From: Stackebrandtia endophytica
GTDB taxonomy: Bacteria; Actinomycetota; Actinomycetes; Mycobacteriales; Micromonosporaceae
DNA length: 64,000 nucleotides
Assembly (NCBI RefSeq): GCF_006716355.1
Contig: NZ_VFOW01000001.1
Span: 3,224,001-3,288,000 of the forward strand
Reading direction: 5' to 3'
Below the pieces are notes generated by a model. The model made no database searches, had not been told where the DNA came from, and worked only from the letters and a program-made list of their open reading frames with translations. This document shows positions 52,397-60,665 of the stretch, in pieces; the stretch's first letter is position 1, and every line of letters begins with the position of its first letter. Both the position numbers and the translations under genes were made by a program.

Positions 52397-53491
52397 ATGC
52401 CCACGGCCGTTCCCGACTCGACACGACGTCAACCATTGATCATCTCGGGAGATCACCAGATGGCGGCTCGTCTCGTCGACCTGGCCGTTGCCGCGGGGGT
52501 CGAACCGCGACAAGTGTCCAATGGGGTGGCCGCCCAACCCCATTGGGATACCGCATCGGTAGTCCTGATCGGCGATGATGTGGCTGAATCGTTGGCTTCA
52601 GGGTTGACGCAACGCGACGACATCATCCTTGTGACGACCGACGACTGTTCCATCGACAACGCCCACCGATTGGCCACCACCGTGGGCGCCGACCAAGTGG
52701 CGAGTCTTCCCGCCGCCACCGATTGGGTCATGGCACGAATGGCGTGGGCGGCGGTCGGGCAAACCACTCCGCCGGTTGTCGCGGTGACAGGTGCTAGAGG
52801 TGGATCCGGTGCCAGCACGCTGGCCACCGCGATGGCCTTGCGGGCGGCCCACACCGGCCAGGACACTCTTCTGGTCGACGCTGATCGATACGGCGGTGGG
52901 TTGGACATCGTCTTGGGATGGGAACGGCATGTCGGGCTGCGCTGGCCGGAACTGGCCGCCATGCCGACCGCGTTCGATCCGGACAAGCTGAAAGACGGCC
53001 TGCCTTCTCAAGGACGTCTTACATTGCTGTCGCACACCCGAGACGCCCGTCCTTCTGTCTCCTCTGAGCGGCTGGCCGGTGTCTTGACGGCGGCAAGACA
53101 GACCCACGACCTGATCGTTCTCGATCTTCCCCGCCCCGGGGCGTTTCCGGGACCGATGGCATGCGACGTCGATCTGCTGGTAGTGATCGTTCCCGCTGAA
53201 ATCCGTGCGGTTGCCGCAGCTCGTCATGCCATCGCAGGTTTCGCACAACTGGCGGACCGCGTGTGTCTGGTGACGCGCAAGCCGTCTCCGGGGCGGTTGT
53301 CCGACGAGCAGATCGCCCACGTCGTGTCAGCGCCGGTAGTCACCTCATGGAACACCGACTCGAAGTTGGCGGGCGCGATGGAGGCGGTTCGGTTTGCCGG
53401 CCGCATCAAGCGGGGCGAACTCGGTGCTGTCGCTGACGCGGTGCTTTCAGCGGTGACGACTGACAGGCGGGAATGGGCGGCCGCATCATGA
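52397..53491 (+). CDS. ssd: Ssd/TadZ-like MinD-type ATPase of the Tad locus
   Basis: A 364-residue protein like mycobacterial Rv3660c (Ssd). A receiver-like N-terminal part without the usual Asp pocket (LIISGDHQMAARLVDLAVAA) precedes a MinD/CpaE-type ATPase with deviant Walker A GARGGSGASTLATAMA and the strand LLVDADRYGGGLD. It localises Tad machinery and in mycobacteria affects septation. ATG 52397 has AGGAGG at 52386-52391. The stop overlaps the CpaF start. Confidence 0.88.
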   Translation: MPTAVPDSTRRQPLIISGDHQMAARLVDLAVAAGVEPRQVSNGVAAQPHWDTASVVLIGDDVAESLASGLTQRDDIILVTTDDCSIDNAHRLATTVGADQVASLPAATDWVMARMAWAAVGQTTPPVVAVTGARGGSGASTLATAMALRAAHTGQDTLLVDADRYGGGLDIVLGWERHVGLRWPELAAMPTAFDPDKLKDGLPSQGRLTLLSHTRDARPSVSSERLAGVLTAARQTHDLIVLDLPRPGAFPGPMACDVDLLVVIVPAEIRAVAAARHAIAGFAQLADRVCLVTRKPSPGRLSDEQIAHVVSAPVVTSWNTDSKLAGAMEAVRFAGRIKRGELGAVADAVLSAVTTDRREWAAAS

Positions 53492-54648
53492 GCTCCAGCC
53501 TGTTGAATGCCGTGCGGCGCCACCTGGTCAACGGCGGGTTGCCCGTTACCGATGAGGGAGTGGCGACGGTCCTACGCGACAGCGAGCAGGCCCCGCTGAC
53601 CGGCCGCGCGTTGTGGGAGCTGGCCGGAAAGATCACGAACGACCTATCGGGTGCCGGGCCGCTCCAGCCATTGTTGAACGCACCTGATGTCACCGATGTC
53701 CTGGTCAATGGGCCTCAACAGGTGTGGGCGGATTCCGGTGACGGCTTGAAACCGACCGGTATCACATTCCCGGATGCCACAGTGGTCCGGAATCTGGCGA
53801 CACGATTGGCCGCAGCAGGGGGCCGTCGTCTCGACGATGCGCAGCCGTACACGGACGTTCGGCTCGCGGACGGAACCCGATTCCACGCGGTTCTGCCGCC
53901 GCTGGCGGTCAACGGGCCGTTCTTGAGCCTTCGGACCCATCGGCCGATCGGGTTCACGCTCGAGGAGTTGTGCGAGGTCGGGACGTTCACGGCCGAGTCC
54001 GCCGACCTGGTCAAACAGATCATCGCCGCCAAGCTGTCCTTCCTCGTCAGTGGAGGAACCGGCAGTGGCAAGACGACCCTGTTGAGAAGCCTGATCGGTC
54101 AGGCGGATCCGACGGAACGAATCGTGGTCGTGGAGGATTCCCACGAGTTGGCGCCCCAGCATCCCCATGCCCTGACGCTGGAGGCCCGCCACGCCAACGT
54201 GGACGGTGCCGGTTCGGTGGGGATGCCCGATCTGATTCGGCAGGCGTTGCGTATGCGTCCCGACCGTATCGTCGTCGGCGAGTGCCGGGGTGGGGAGGTC
54301 ATCGAGCTGTTGGCTGCCCTCAACACCGGCCACGATGGTAGTGCCGGGACGATCCACGCCAATACCGCAGCTGATGTGCCGGCGAGGTTGGCGGCACTGG
54401 CGATGCCGTTCGGAGTGTCGCGGCCGGGCCTTCTGGCGTTGATCTCGGCGGCTCTACGGGTCATCATCCATATGCGACGAGCCGGTCGACTGCGCGTGGT
54501 TTCGGAGATCTCCTTGCTGCGCGTTGATGTGGACCAAGGTTGGGTCAGAGTCGTTCCCGCATGGCGTCGTGACGGTGCAGGCGTCGTGGGGCGGCCACAG
54601 CTGCAACGGTTGCTCGACTCTGCCGTGGGTGCTTCTGATGGCAACTGA
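53488..54648 (+). CDS. CpaF/TadA secretion ATPase
   Basis: A 386-residue type II/IV secretion ATPase that powers Flp pilus assembly. Walker A is GGTGSGKTTLLRSL with K195. An Asp-box-like RIVVVEDSHEL, Walker-B region RPDRIVVGECRGGEV and HANTAADVPARL follow in the usual order. The ATG at 53488 overlaps the ssd stop. Equivalent to Rv3659c. Confidence 0.94.
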   Translation: MSSSLLNAVRRHLVNGGLPVTDEGVATVLRDSEQAPLTGRALWELAGKITNDLSGAGPLQPLLNAPDVTDVLVNGPQQVWADSGDGLKPTGITFPDATVVRNLATRLAAAGGRRLDDAQPYTDVRLADGTRFHAVLPPLAVNGPFLSLRTHRPIGFTLEELCEVGTFTAESADLVKQIIAAKLSFLVSGGTGSGKTTLLRSLIGQADPTERIVVVEDSHELAPQHPHALTLEARHANVDGAGSVGMPDLIRQALRMRPDRIVVGECRGGEVIELLAALNTGHDGSAGTIHANTAADVPARLAALAMPFGVSRPGLLALISAALRVIIHMRRAGRLRVVSEISLLRVDVDQGWVRVVPAWRRDGAGVVGRPQLQRLLDSAVGASDGN

Positions 54649-55360
54649 GACTTCACCTCGTATGGGCGGTCCCCATGAGCTGTCGGTGGCAAAACCGGGG
54701 AGCACCGTGGAACGGCTTCTCACCTGGGCGCAGAAGCGGCCGCGGCCCGCCTATTCGGTGGTAGCCGTTGTCGCAGCGGTGATCGGCGGAACCGTGGGTC
54801 CTGTGATGGCGCTGCTGGCGGCCGGCTACTGCTCCTATGGTCTGTCGATCGTGCTGAAGACCCGGAGGGCGCGATTGGTGGCAAAGCTTCGGGATCGAGC
54901 CCGCCATGAGGTGGAACTGCTGGCCACCGATGTGAGAGCCGGGACCGCCCCGCCGACCGCGATGCTCGCGTTGGCGGCGGCGATCGGCGAGTCGGGTGAT
55001 CGCGCCACCGTCAAGATCGGTGAACGACTGCGGGCCCTGGCTTCGGTCATCGAAGCCACCGGTGCTCCTGCGGCCGATCTGTTGGATCGCTTGGTCGCCG
55101 ACCTGAATGTCGCCGCCAGAACCGAGTCGACTCTGGCCGCCAACACCGCCGGCATTCGAGCCAGCGCCGGGATGCTTGCGCTGCTGCCACTGACCGGACC
55201 GATCGTCGGCATGGCGATCGGAGCCGACCCCCTTTCCGTTCTCCTGGAGACTCCGATCGGGCTGGTCTGTTTGGCCGCTGCGATCGCCTTCCAATCCGTT
55301 GGCCTGTTGTGGAGCAGTCGAATCCGTCAAGCGGTCGAGGCGCAGGCGGTGACGTCGTGA
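54638..55360 (+). CDS. TadB-like pilus assembly membrane protein
   Basis: A 240-residue inner-membrane protein of the type II secretion F (TadB/TadC) family with helices near PAYSVVAVVAAVIGGTVGPV, LALLPLTGPIVGMAIGAD and TPIGLVCLAAAIAFQSVGLL. It forms the membrane platform for the ATPase. The ATG at 54638 overlaps the CpaF gene by 11 nt. Equivalent to Rv3658c. Confidence 0.85.
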   Translation: MATETSPRMGGPHELSVAKPGSTVERLLTWAQKRPRPAYSVVAVVAAVIGGTVGPVMALLAAGYCSYGLSIVLKTRRARLVAKLRDRARHEVELLATDVRAGTAPPTAMLALAAAIGESGDRATVKIGERLRALASVIEATGAPAADLLDRLVADLNVAARTESTLAANTAGIRASAGMLALLPLTGPIVGMAIGADPLSVLLETPIGLVCLAAAIAFQSVGLLWSSRIRQAVEAQAVTS

Positions 55361-56049
55361 ATCCCATCAGTCTGAAACCCCGGCGTCGACTCAACAGATT
55401 GGTCGTCAAACCGCCGGAGTCCCCACACCGCGGTACCGGACGGCGTCTCAAGTCGTCGATCAACCGGTGGTGGCCGTCAATCGTCGCCGGTGCCGTGGCA
55501 ATGCTGTTCGTCGGGGGAGTGGACGGCGCCGTTGTGGCGTGTCTGGTTGGTATCAGCGCACGCACGGCGATGAATGCGGCGCAGCGGTCGGCGAGCCGAC
55601 GCCGGTCGGACCAGCGCGCCATGGCGCTTCCGTTCGCGCTGGACGTTATCGCGGCCTGCTTGGTCTCCGGAACGCCGCTGCCACGGGCACTGAAGGTTGC
55701 CGCCATGACCACTCACAACGATCTCAAACCACTCCTACTCCAGGTGGGCCGGGCACTCGAACTCGGTGAGACGGTCCCGGAGGCCTTCAGTCGGCTGGAC
55801 GGAATGCCGGGCGCCGATCGTCTGACGGCATCCGTTGCCCGAAGCCGAGAATCGGGCGCGGCACTGGCCGCCGGCTTTACCCAACTCGCCGAACGGTTGC
55901 GGATCGAGCGGACCGATCGTGTCACCGCCACGGCCAACCGCGCGGGGGTGTGGCTGGCGCTACCACTCTGCCTGTGTTTTCTACCCGCCTTCATGCTCGC
56001 CGGTCTGGTGCCGGTGGTCCTGTCGATTCTCGACCTCGTCATTCACTAA
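55357..56049 (+). CDS. TadC-like pilus assembly membrane protein
   Basis: A 230-residue type II secretion F-domain protein, with the domain core ALPFALDVIAACLVSGTPLP, ALELGETVPEAFSRL and a closing double helix (GVWLALPLCLCFLPAFMLAG, LVPVVLSILDLVI). GTG 55357 overlaps the previous stop (GTGA). It is partner of the TadB-like protein. Equivalent to Rv3657c. Confidence 0.86.
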   Translation: MNPISLKPRRRLNRLVVKPPESPHRGTGRRLKSSINRWWPSIVAGAVAMLFVGGVDGAVVACLVGISARTAMNAAQRSASRRRSDQRAMALPFALDVIAACLVSGTPLPRALKVAAMTTHNDLKPLLLQVGRALELGETVPEAFSRLDGMPGADRLTASVARSRESGAALAAGFTQLAERLRIERTDRVTATANRAGVWLALPLCLCFLPAFMLAGLVPVVLSILDLVIH

Positions 56050-56067
56050 CCAGAAAGGACCCCAACC

Positions 56068-56292
56068 ATGTTTCAACAGAGGTACCGACCCGTTCGCCGA
56101 CCGGCCGACCAGACAGATTCGGTGTGGCAGCGATGTCGCCGCCGTTTGCGGGGCGATGACGGAATGATCAGCGCCGAGTACGCGGTGGGGACGATCGCGG
56201 CCGTGGCCTTCGCCGGAGTACTGCTCAAGGTGTTGTCATCGGAGGGCATCGTCTCTGCACTACAAAACCTCATATCGGAGGCGTTGTCGTGA
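56068..56292 (+). CDS. DUF4244 Flp-type pilin
   Basis: A 74-residue pilin precursor like Rv3656c. A basic leader ends at DDGM, followed by the pilin N-terminal helix ISAEYAVGTIAAVAFAGVLL with the conserved Glu-Tyr pair; cleavage by a prepilin peptidase after Gly is expected. AAAGGA precedes ATG 56068. No prepilin peptidase gene lies in the window. Confidence 0.88.
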   Translation: MFQQRYRPVRRPADQTDSVWQRCRRRLRGDDGMISAEYAVGTIAAVAFAGVLLKVLSSEGIVSALQNLISEALS

Positions 56293-56684
56293 TCGTGCGA
56301 TCGGTTGTCGGGCACGCACCTCATGGCAGAGTACGGCGCTTCCTGGCCCGCGACGACGGCATGGTTACCGCAGAGCTGGCGGCCGCGATGCCCCTGTTGG
56401 CTCTACTGCTCGCGGGCGCATTGTTCGCGGTGAACGTGGCCACTACCCAGACCCGTTGTCTGGACGCGGCACGCGATGGCGCGTTGGCCGAAAGCCGCGG
56501 CGAGTCGGGGAAGGCCGCCGCCGTCGACCGGGCACCACCTGAGGCGACAGTCCATGTTGATGCATCGCTTGACGAGGTCACGGTGCGAGTCGAGACCACG
56601 GTGACGCCGTGGGGTGAGTGGCTGCCCGGATGGGAGGTGCACGGTGAGGCGACAGTGGATCGAGAGCCGGGTTTCACCTGGTGA
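56289..56684 (+). CDS. TadE-like pseudopilin
   Basis: A 131-residue TadE-family protein with a basic leader, the motif ARDDGMVTAELAAAMPLLAL and one membrane helix, then a small beta-rich outer domain. GTG 56289 overlaps the pilin stop (GTGA). Equivalent to Rv3655c. TadE pseudopilins are minor parts of the Flp fibre. Confidence 0.85.
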   Translation: MIVRSVVGHAPHGRVRRFLARDDGMVTAELAAAMPLLALLLAGALFAVNVATTQTRCLDAARDGALAESRGESGKAAAVDRAPPEATVHVDASLDEVTVRVETTVTPWGEWLPGWEVHGEATVDREPGFTW

Positions 56685-57759
56685 ATCCAAAAAGGATATC
56701 TCGGTTGATTCGGAGGGCGGTTCGAGAGAACCGAAGTGGGACAACGAAACCGGTAGTGCGTCGATCATCGTGCTGGTCATCGGGCTGGTGGTGATGATGT
56801 TCGGGGTGGCCGCCGCCACGCTTGCCGCGTCCGTGCATGCTCGGCATCGGGCACAGGCGGGCGCCGATGCGGCCGCCTTGGGAGGTGCGATGCGTGTCGT
56901 GGACGGAGCCTCCACTGCGTGCGATCGCGCTGATCAGCTGGCCTCGATCAACGAGGTCACCCTGTCGAGCTGTGCGGTGGAGGGGTGGAAGGTCACCGTT
57001 CACGTCGAAGCCGAGCTGCCCGGCCCACTGTCCCGATTCGGAGCCGCCTCGGCGGTGTCCGCCGCGGGCCCGGCGGTTCGTGTGCAACCCAGCCCGCCAC
57101 CGGATCCGCTGACCGATGAGGTGGTCCAGGCTGAGGACTCATCACCGGTGGGATCGGCGACGATCAAACCCCGGCGGCGGCTTCCAACACCTCGTCGCGG
57201 TAGCGCCGGCCGAACCGGGCGGTGTGCACCAGAAGCAAATGCAGCTGGTGCAACCGAATCCGGTCATGCCAACCGTCGGCCAACGGCCAGACCTCCTGGT
57301 ATCCGGCGAGGACTCGATCGAGAAACGGGGCACCTCCCCAGAGGGCGAGGGTGGCCAGATCGGTTTCGCGGTGACCACCGTGCGCGGCAGGATCGATCAA
57401 CCAGCAGCGGTCGGTTGACCAGTGCAGATTGCCTGGCCACAGGTCGCCGTGAAGTCGAGCGATCGGTTCGGGGGGACCGGCTCTGCCGGGCACGCGTGCC
57501 AGAGTCGTCGACACCAGCGCAGTATCGCCGTCATCCAACGCCCCGTTGTCGTGCGACAGTTTCAAGAACGGTTCCAGCCGCCGCAGAACAAACCACTGTG
57601 GCCAGTCAACGGTGGGTACGACGGGCGTACCGTGAGCCGAGTCGGGTTCAGATTGATGTCGGGAGGACTCGAGGTGGAGGACATCTGCCGATCCGGGCGC
57701 CTCCAGGGTGGCACTCGTGTCGTCGAGGCCGCGATTGTCGAGGGGGAGCACTCCAATGA
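56644..57759 (+). CDS. TadG/Rv3654c-like protein with long 3' read-through frame
   Basis: The genuine part is the first 150-180 residues: helix SASIIVLVIGLVVMMFGVAA, then HARHRAQAGADAAALGGAMR, as in Rv3654c-type TadE/TadG proteins, and a short outer domain ending near PAVRVQPSPPPDP. GTG 56644 is preferred because GGGAGG lies six bases upstream. Unusually, no stop occurs there: the frame runs antisense through the fructosamine kinase gene to 57759 (about 200 Arg/Pro-rich residues). A lost stop, a frameshift or a real overlap are possible. Confidence 0.7.
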   Translation: MRRQWIESRVSPGESKKDISVDSEGGSREPKWDNETGSASIIVLVIGLVVMMFGVAAATLAASVHARHRAQAGADAAALGGAMRVVDGASTACDRADQLASINEVTLSSCAVEGWKVTVHVEAELPGPLSRFGAASAVSAAGPAVRVQPSPPPDPLTDEVVQAEDSSPVGSATIKPRRRLPTPRRGSAGRTGRCAPEANAAGATESGHANRRPTARPPGIRRGLDRETGHLPRGRGWPDRFRGDHRARQDRSTSSGRLTSADCLATGRREVERSVRGDRLCRARVPESSTPAQYRRHPTPRCRATVSRTVPAAAEQTTVASQRWVRRAYREPSRVQIDVGRTRGGGHLPIRAPPGWHSCRRGRDCRGGALQ

Positions 57760-58138
57760 AGCCCGGCCAAGGCGCACCGAGGCGGGTGGCTCCGCTGCGG
57801 TGCATCGACGCCAAGGACCTGCCGAGTTCCGAGGCGCGATCCGGGGTCGGTTCTCCGGGTTCCAGCCAATCCGTGACCAGTAGTGATTCCGTGTGGCACC
57901 AGACCGTCGGTACCGGGGCTTTCGCTTCGGCCAACCAATGGAGACCGTTGGCCTCTGCCGTGGAAATACCTTCGGGGCCGTCCTCGGTGAGTTTGGCGAA
58001 CACATCGCTGCCGTCGTCGAGGGTGAGTCGTTGTGCGACCCCGGTGGATCCACCGGGCACCGGGGTGAACCGAATCCGCTGATGTTCGATGAACATCGGC
58101 AACTGGTGAGGATGTGCGCGCAGGTATTCCAGATCCAC
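57164..58138 (-). CDS. Fructosamine kinase family protein
   Basis: A 324-residue member of the fructosamine/ketosamine-3-kinase family (aminoglycoside phosphotransferase-like fold), which phosphorylates sugar adducts on proteins. Seen are LTLDDGSDVFAKL (lysine strand), a GPEGISTAEANGLHWLAEA helix, the catalytic loop ARLHGDLWPGNLHW and the Mg-binding LIDPAAHGGHRETDLATLAL. It starts at GTG 58138. Its 3' half is overlapped antisense by the Tad-locus reading frame. Confidence 0.9.
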   Translation of the reverse strand: MDLEYLRAHPHQLPMFIEHQRIRFTPVPGGSTGVAQRLTLDDGSDVFAKLTEDGPEGISTAEANGLHWLAEAKAPVPTVWCHTESLLVTDWLEPGEPTPDRASELGRSLASMHRSGATRLGAPWPGFIGVLPLDNRGLDDTSATLEAPGSADVLHLESSRHQSEPDSAHGTPVVPTVDWPQWFVLRRLEPFLKLSHDNGALDDGDTALVSTTLARVPGRAGPPEPIARLHGDLWPGNLHWSTDRCWLIDPAAHGGHRETDLATLALWGGAPFLDRVLAGYQEVWPLADGWHDRIRLHQLHLLLVHTARFGRRYRDEVLEAAAGV

Positions 58139-58460
58139 GCGTCAACCGTAATCCCGGTCACAGTGCAGCGACCGCAGGGGCGCGGTCCGTTGAACAACGG
58201 AGGCTACTCGGGCCACGGTTCGGTCGCCGCCACGGTTCGACCGACCCCGGGTCCGAGCCGGCCGGGCAGCTCCACCAACCGGCACCACGCCGATCGACCG
58301 TATGTCGCGGACAGCATCGAAGGAGGCGCAGCCGAAGCCGACCACAGCGGTCGCACCGGAGCGCCCGATCGGATTCCGGGTCGGATCCCATTGGTCTCGA
58401 TCACGGCACTGAACAATGGTCGGAACGGTGCCTCAGGACCGCTCAAACGTCAATCAGCGG
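58139..58460. other. Intergenic region
   Basis: 322 bp between the fructosamine kinase start and the M48 gene stop. Frames are open on both strands but are Arg/Pro/Ser-rich and lack ribosome sites. A 10-bp direct repeat CCACGGTTCG occurs twice near 58215-58240. No feature can be named. Confidence 0.4.
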
Positions 58461-59444
58461 TCATTCGGGTGACGAACCCGGTGCGACCTTGTCGCGCAGC
58501 CTGCGCACCATGCTGGCCAGTGGGTCGCTGGAACGGTTGAAGGCTTCCTTGTAGTGACGTGCCGCGGCTTTGGCCTCCGCGCTGATGCTGACCGAATCGT
58601 CATCGGAACGCATGGGGAAGTCTCCGCCCAGGATCGCCTGGTACTCGCCGTCGTTGACCCAGTGGTGCAGTGCGGCGGCGCGCTCGACGGGAACATCGTG
58701 CGACAGGCTTTCCAGCATCATGAGTTTCAGGAAGCTGTCACGCAGGTCTCCGCCCGATTCGTAGTCCTTGGCCTGTTGAAGGAACGCGGCGATGTCGATC
58801 TGCGACAGGTCGCCGCCTCCGGCGATGCGGGCCAGCAGCCGAGTGGCGACGGCGGGATCCTGGACGGCGAGTAGGCCGGCCCGGTCGGCGGTCAGTTCGG
58901 ACTTCCGTTGCCACTCCATGAGGGCGGCCGCGATGACCCGCAGTCCCACTGATCCCACCGGCAACCAGGACAGGCCCGACGTCAACATCAGAACCCACTT
59001 CAGCATCGTCCGGTAGAGGGCGTGACCGCTGACCGCATGTCCCAATTCGTGGGCGAGAAGGAATCGCAATTCCTCTTCGTCCAGCATTTGAACCGAACCG
59101 GAGGTGATCGACACGATCGGACGATCGATGCCGATGGTCAACCCGCCAAGGTCGGGGTTTCGTGACACGTACAGTTCCGGCAACTCGGTGACGTCCAGGG
59201 TCGCCGCGACCTTGAGATACGACTGGTAAACGGAGGCGTATTGATGACGGTCCACCCGGATCGCGCCGCCGAGGAACTGGAGGCGAAGTTGCCGTTCCGA
59301 CATCAGGCTCGCCAGTTTACGGACGATGACGTCGAAGCCGCGTAGTTCACGCAACGCGACCAGGGCGCCTCGGTCGGCGGGGTGCTCCCAGGCACGTGAG
59401 CTGATGCCACGCAGAATCACAGGTTCACGGTCGGGACGGGTCAT
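58461..59444 (-). CDS. M48-family metalloprotease
   Basis: A 327-residue zinc protease. The active site HELGH is at residues 132-136, in LLAHELGHAVSGHALY, and the third ligand is in RKSELTADRAGLLA. One hydrophobic hairpin (MLKWVLMLTSGLSWLPVGSV) lies between them. The N-terminal part has the usual DVTELPELYVSRNP region. A C-terminal helical segment of about 70 residues may be regulatory. ATG 59444 has AGGAG six bases upstream. Confidence 0.9.
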   Translation of the reverse strand: MTRPDREPVILRGISSRAWEHPADRGALVALRELRGFDVIVRKLASLMSERQLRLQFLGGAIRVDRHQYASVYQSYLKVAATLDVTELPELYVSRNPDLGGLTIGIDRPIVSITSGSVQMLDEEELRFLLAHELGHAVSGHALYRTMLKWVLMLTSGLSWLPVGSVGLRVIAAALMEWQRKSELTADRAGLLAVQDPAVATRLLARIAGGGDLSQIDIAAFLQQAKDYESGGDLRDSFLKLMMLESLSHDVPVERAAALHHWVNDGEYQAILGGDFPMRSDDDSVSISAEAKAAARHYKEAFNRSSDPLASMVRRLRDKVAPGSSPE

Positions 59445-59669
59445 ACGAACTCCTGACGGAGGGGTGGTCCGCGGTGCGGTAGACACCGGGTGGGTCGCGG
59501 GGTCGTTGCCGGATAGGACTCTTGCGGTACGGTACCTCGCCGCATCATCTTTCGACATACCGTGCGGTTGTCGTAACCCACTGTCGAATAGTGTGGCAGC
59601 CGAATCGCCGGGATGGCCGAGGATGGTGTTTATGCCCGCCAAGCGGTGTCGGCGCGGTATGAAGAAACC

Positions 59670-60164
59670 ATGAGTGTCGAGATTCGTGGCTTTCGTCCCG
59701 CCGACCACGCAGCGTGTCGCGACCTGTGGATCGAAATGGTCGAGGACCGGCGTCAGATGTATGACGACCCCGCCGTCGGAGGCGACCCCGGTGCTGCGTT
59801 CGAGGAGTATCTGACTCGATTGAACTTGTCGGGGATGTGGGTGGCAGACGATGACGACACCGTCGTGGGATTCACCGGGCTGTTGGTGTGGCAACGTCAC
59901 GGTGAGGTCGACCCGCTGGTGGTCACCGCCGATCGGCGGGAATCCGGACTCGGTTCCCGGCTATTGGAGACGGTGAGTGAGGAGGCACGTCGTCGTCGGC
60001 TGGAGTATTTGACGATCAGGCCACCGGCGCGAAACCTGGCGGGAATGCATTGCGCTCATCAAGCCGGGTTCACCGTGTTGGCGGAGGTGACGCTGCGACA
60101 GGACCTCACCGATCATGAACGGCTGGATGGGATCGATCTGCGAGGACTCAACTTCCAATACTGA
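59670..60164 (+). CDS. GNAT-family acetyltransferase
   Basis: A 164-residue N-acetyltransferase. The acetyl-CoA loop is VDPLVVTADRRESGLGSRLL, and the closing strand is LEYLTIRPPARN, followed by HCAHQAGF. Substrate unknown. Its last 17 bases overlap the end of the convergent Nudix gene. Confidence 0.88.
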   Translation: MSVEIRGFRPADHAACRDLWIEMVEDRRQMYDDPAVGGDPGAAFEEYLTRLNLSGMWVADDDDTVVGFTGLLVWQRHGEVDPLVVTADRRESGLGSRLLETVSEEARRRRLEYLTIRPPARNLAGMHCAHQAGFTVLAEVTLRQDLTDHERLDGIDLRGLNFQY

Positions 60165-60615
60165 TCGAATCGGGTCCGAAGTGGTCGAGAAGGATCCGGC
60201 GAGTCAACGGGAGCACCTGAAGCCGAGACAATTCGTTCACCGGGACCCAGCTCGGATCGACCGTATCGCCGGTCGCTTCGTCGCGAAGTCGACCGCCGAT
60301 CACGGTCACCGTGTAAACCGCGTATACGAAATGCAGGTCGTGGTCGCCGATCATTCGACGGTCCGACACCACCGAGACCAGTCGATCGATGGTGGACTGC
60401 AACCCGGTCTCCTCGAAGACCTCGCGCACCGCTGCGGCTTGGGGATGCTCACCATGATCGACTCCGCCTCCGGGCAGCACCCACCAACCGATCTCCTCGG
60501 GTAGACCGTTGCCGATGCGAGTCAGCAACACGCGATCGCCGTTGACGGCGATTCCGGATGCGCCGAGCCGTTGCTTTGTAACCGCTTCGTTCGGTGTCGG
60601 CCGTGAGTTGGTCAC
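60148..60615 (-). CDS. Nudix hydrolase
   Basis: A 155-residue Nudix enzyme. The Nudix box is complete, from GGGVDHGEHPQAAAVREV through FEETGL, with the Gly, Glu, Arg-Glu and Glu-Glu positions intact. It would cleave a nucleoside diphosphate derivative; substrate not evident. It converges on and slightly overlaps the GNAT gene. Confidence 0.92.
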   Translation of the reverse strand: MTNSRPTPNEAVTKQRLGASGIAVNGDRVLLTRIGNGLPEEIGWWVLPGGGVDHGEHPQAAAVREVFEETGLQSTIDRLVSVVSDRRMIGDHDLHFVYAVYTVTVIGGRLRDEATGDTVDPSWVPVNELSRLQVLPLTRRILLDHFGPDSISIGS

Positions 60616-60665
60616 CTCTACAACGTACTGTCCACACTCTCAAAACCGGTCGATGGGTTGAATCA

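Noticed and set aside
58114-58554. Plus-strand frame between fructosamine kinase and M48 genes
   Set aside because: Arg/Ser/Pro-rich composition, no ribosome site, and it runs into the antisense of the M48 gene.
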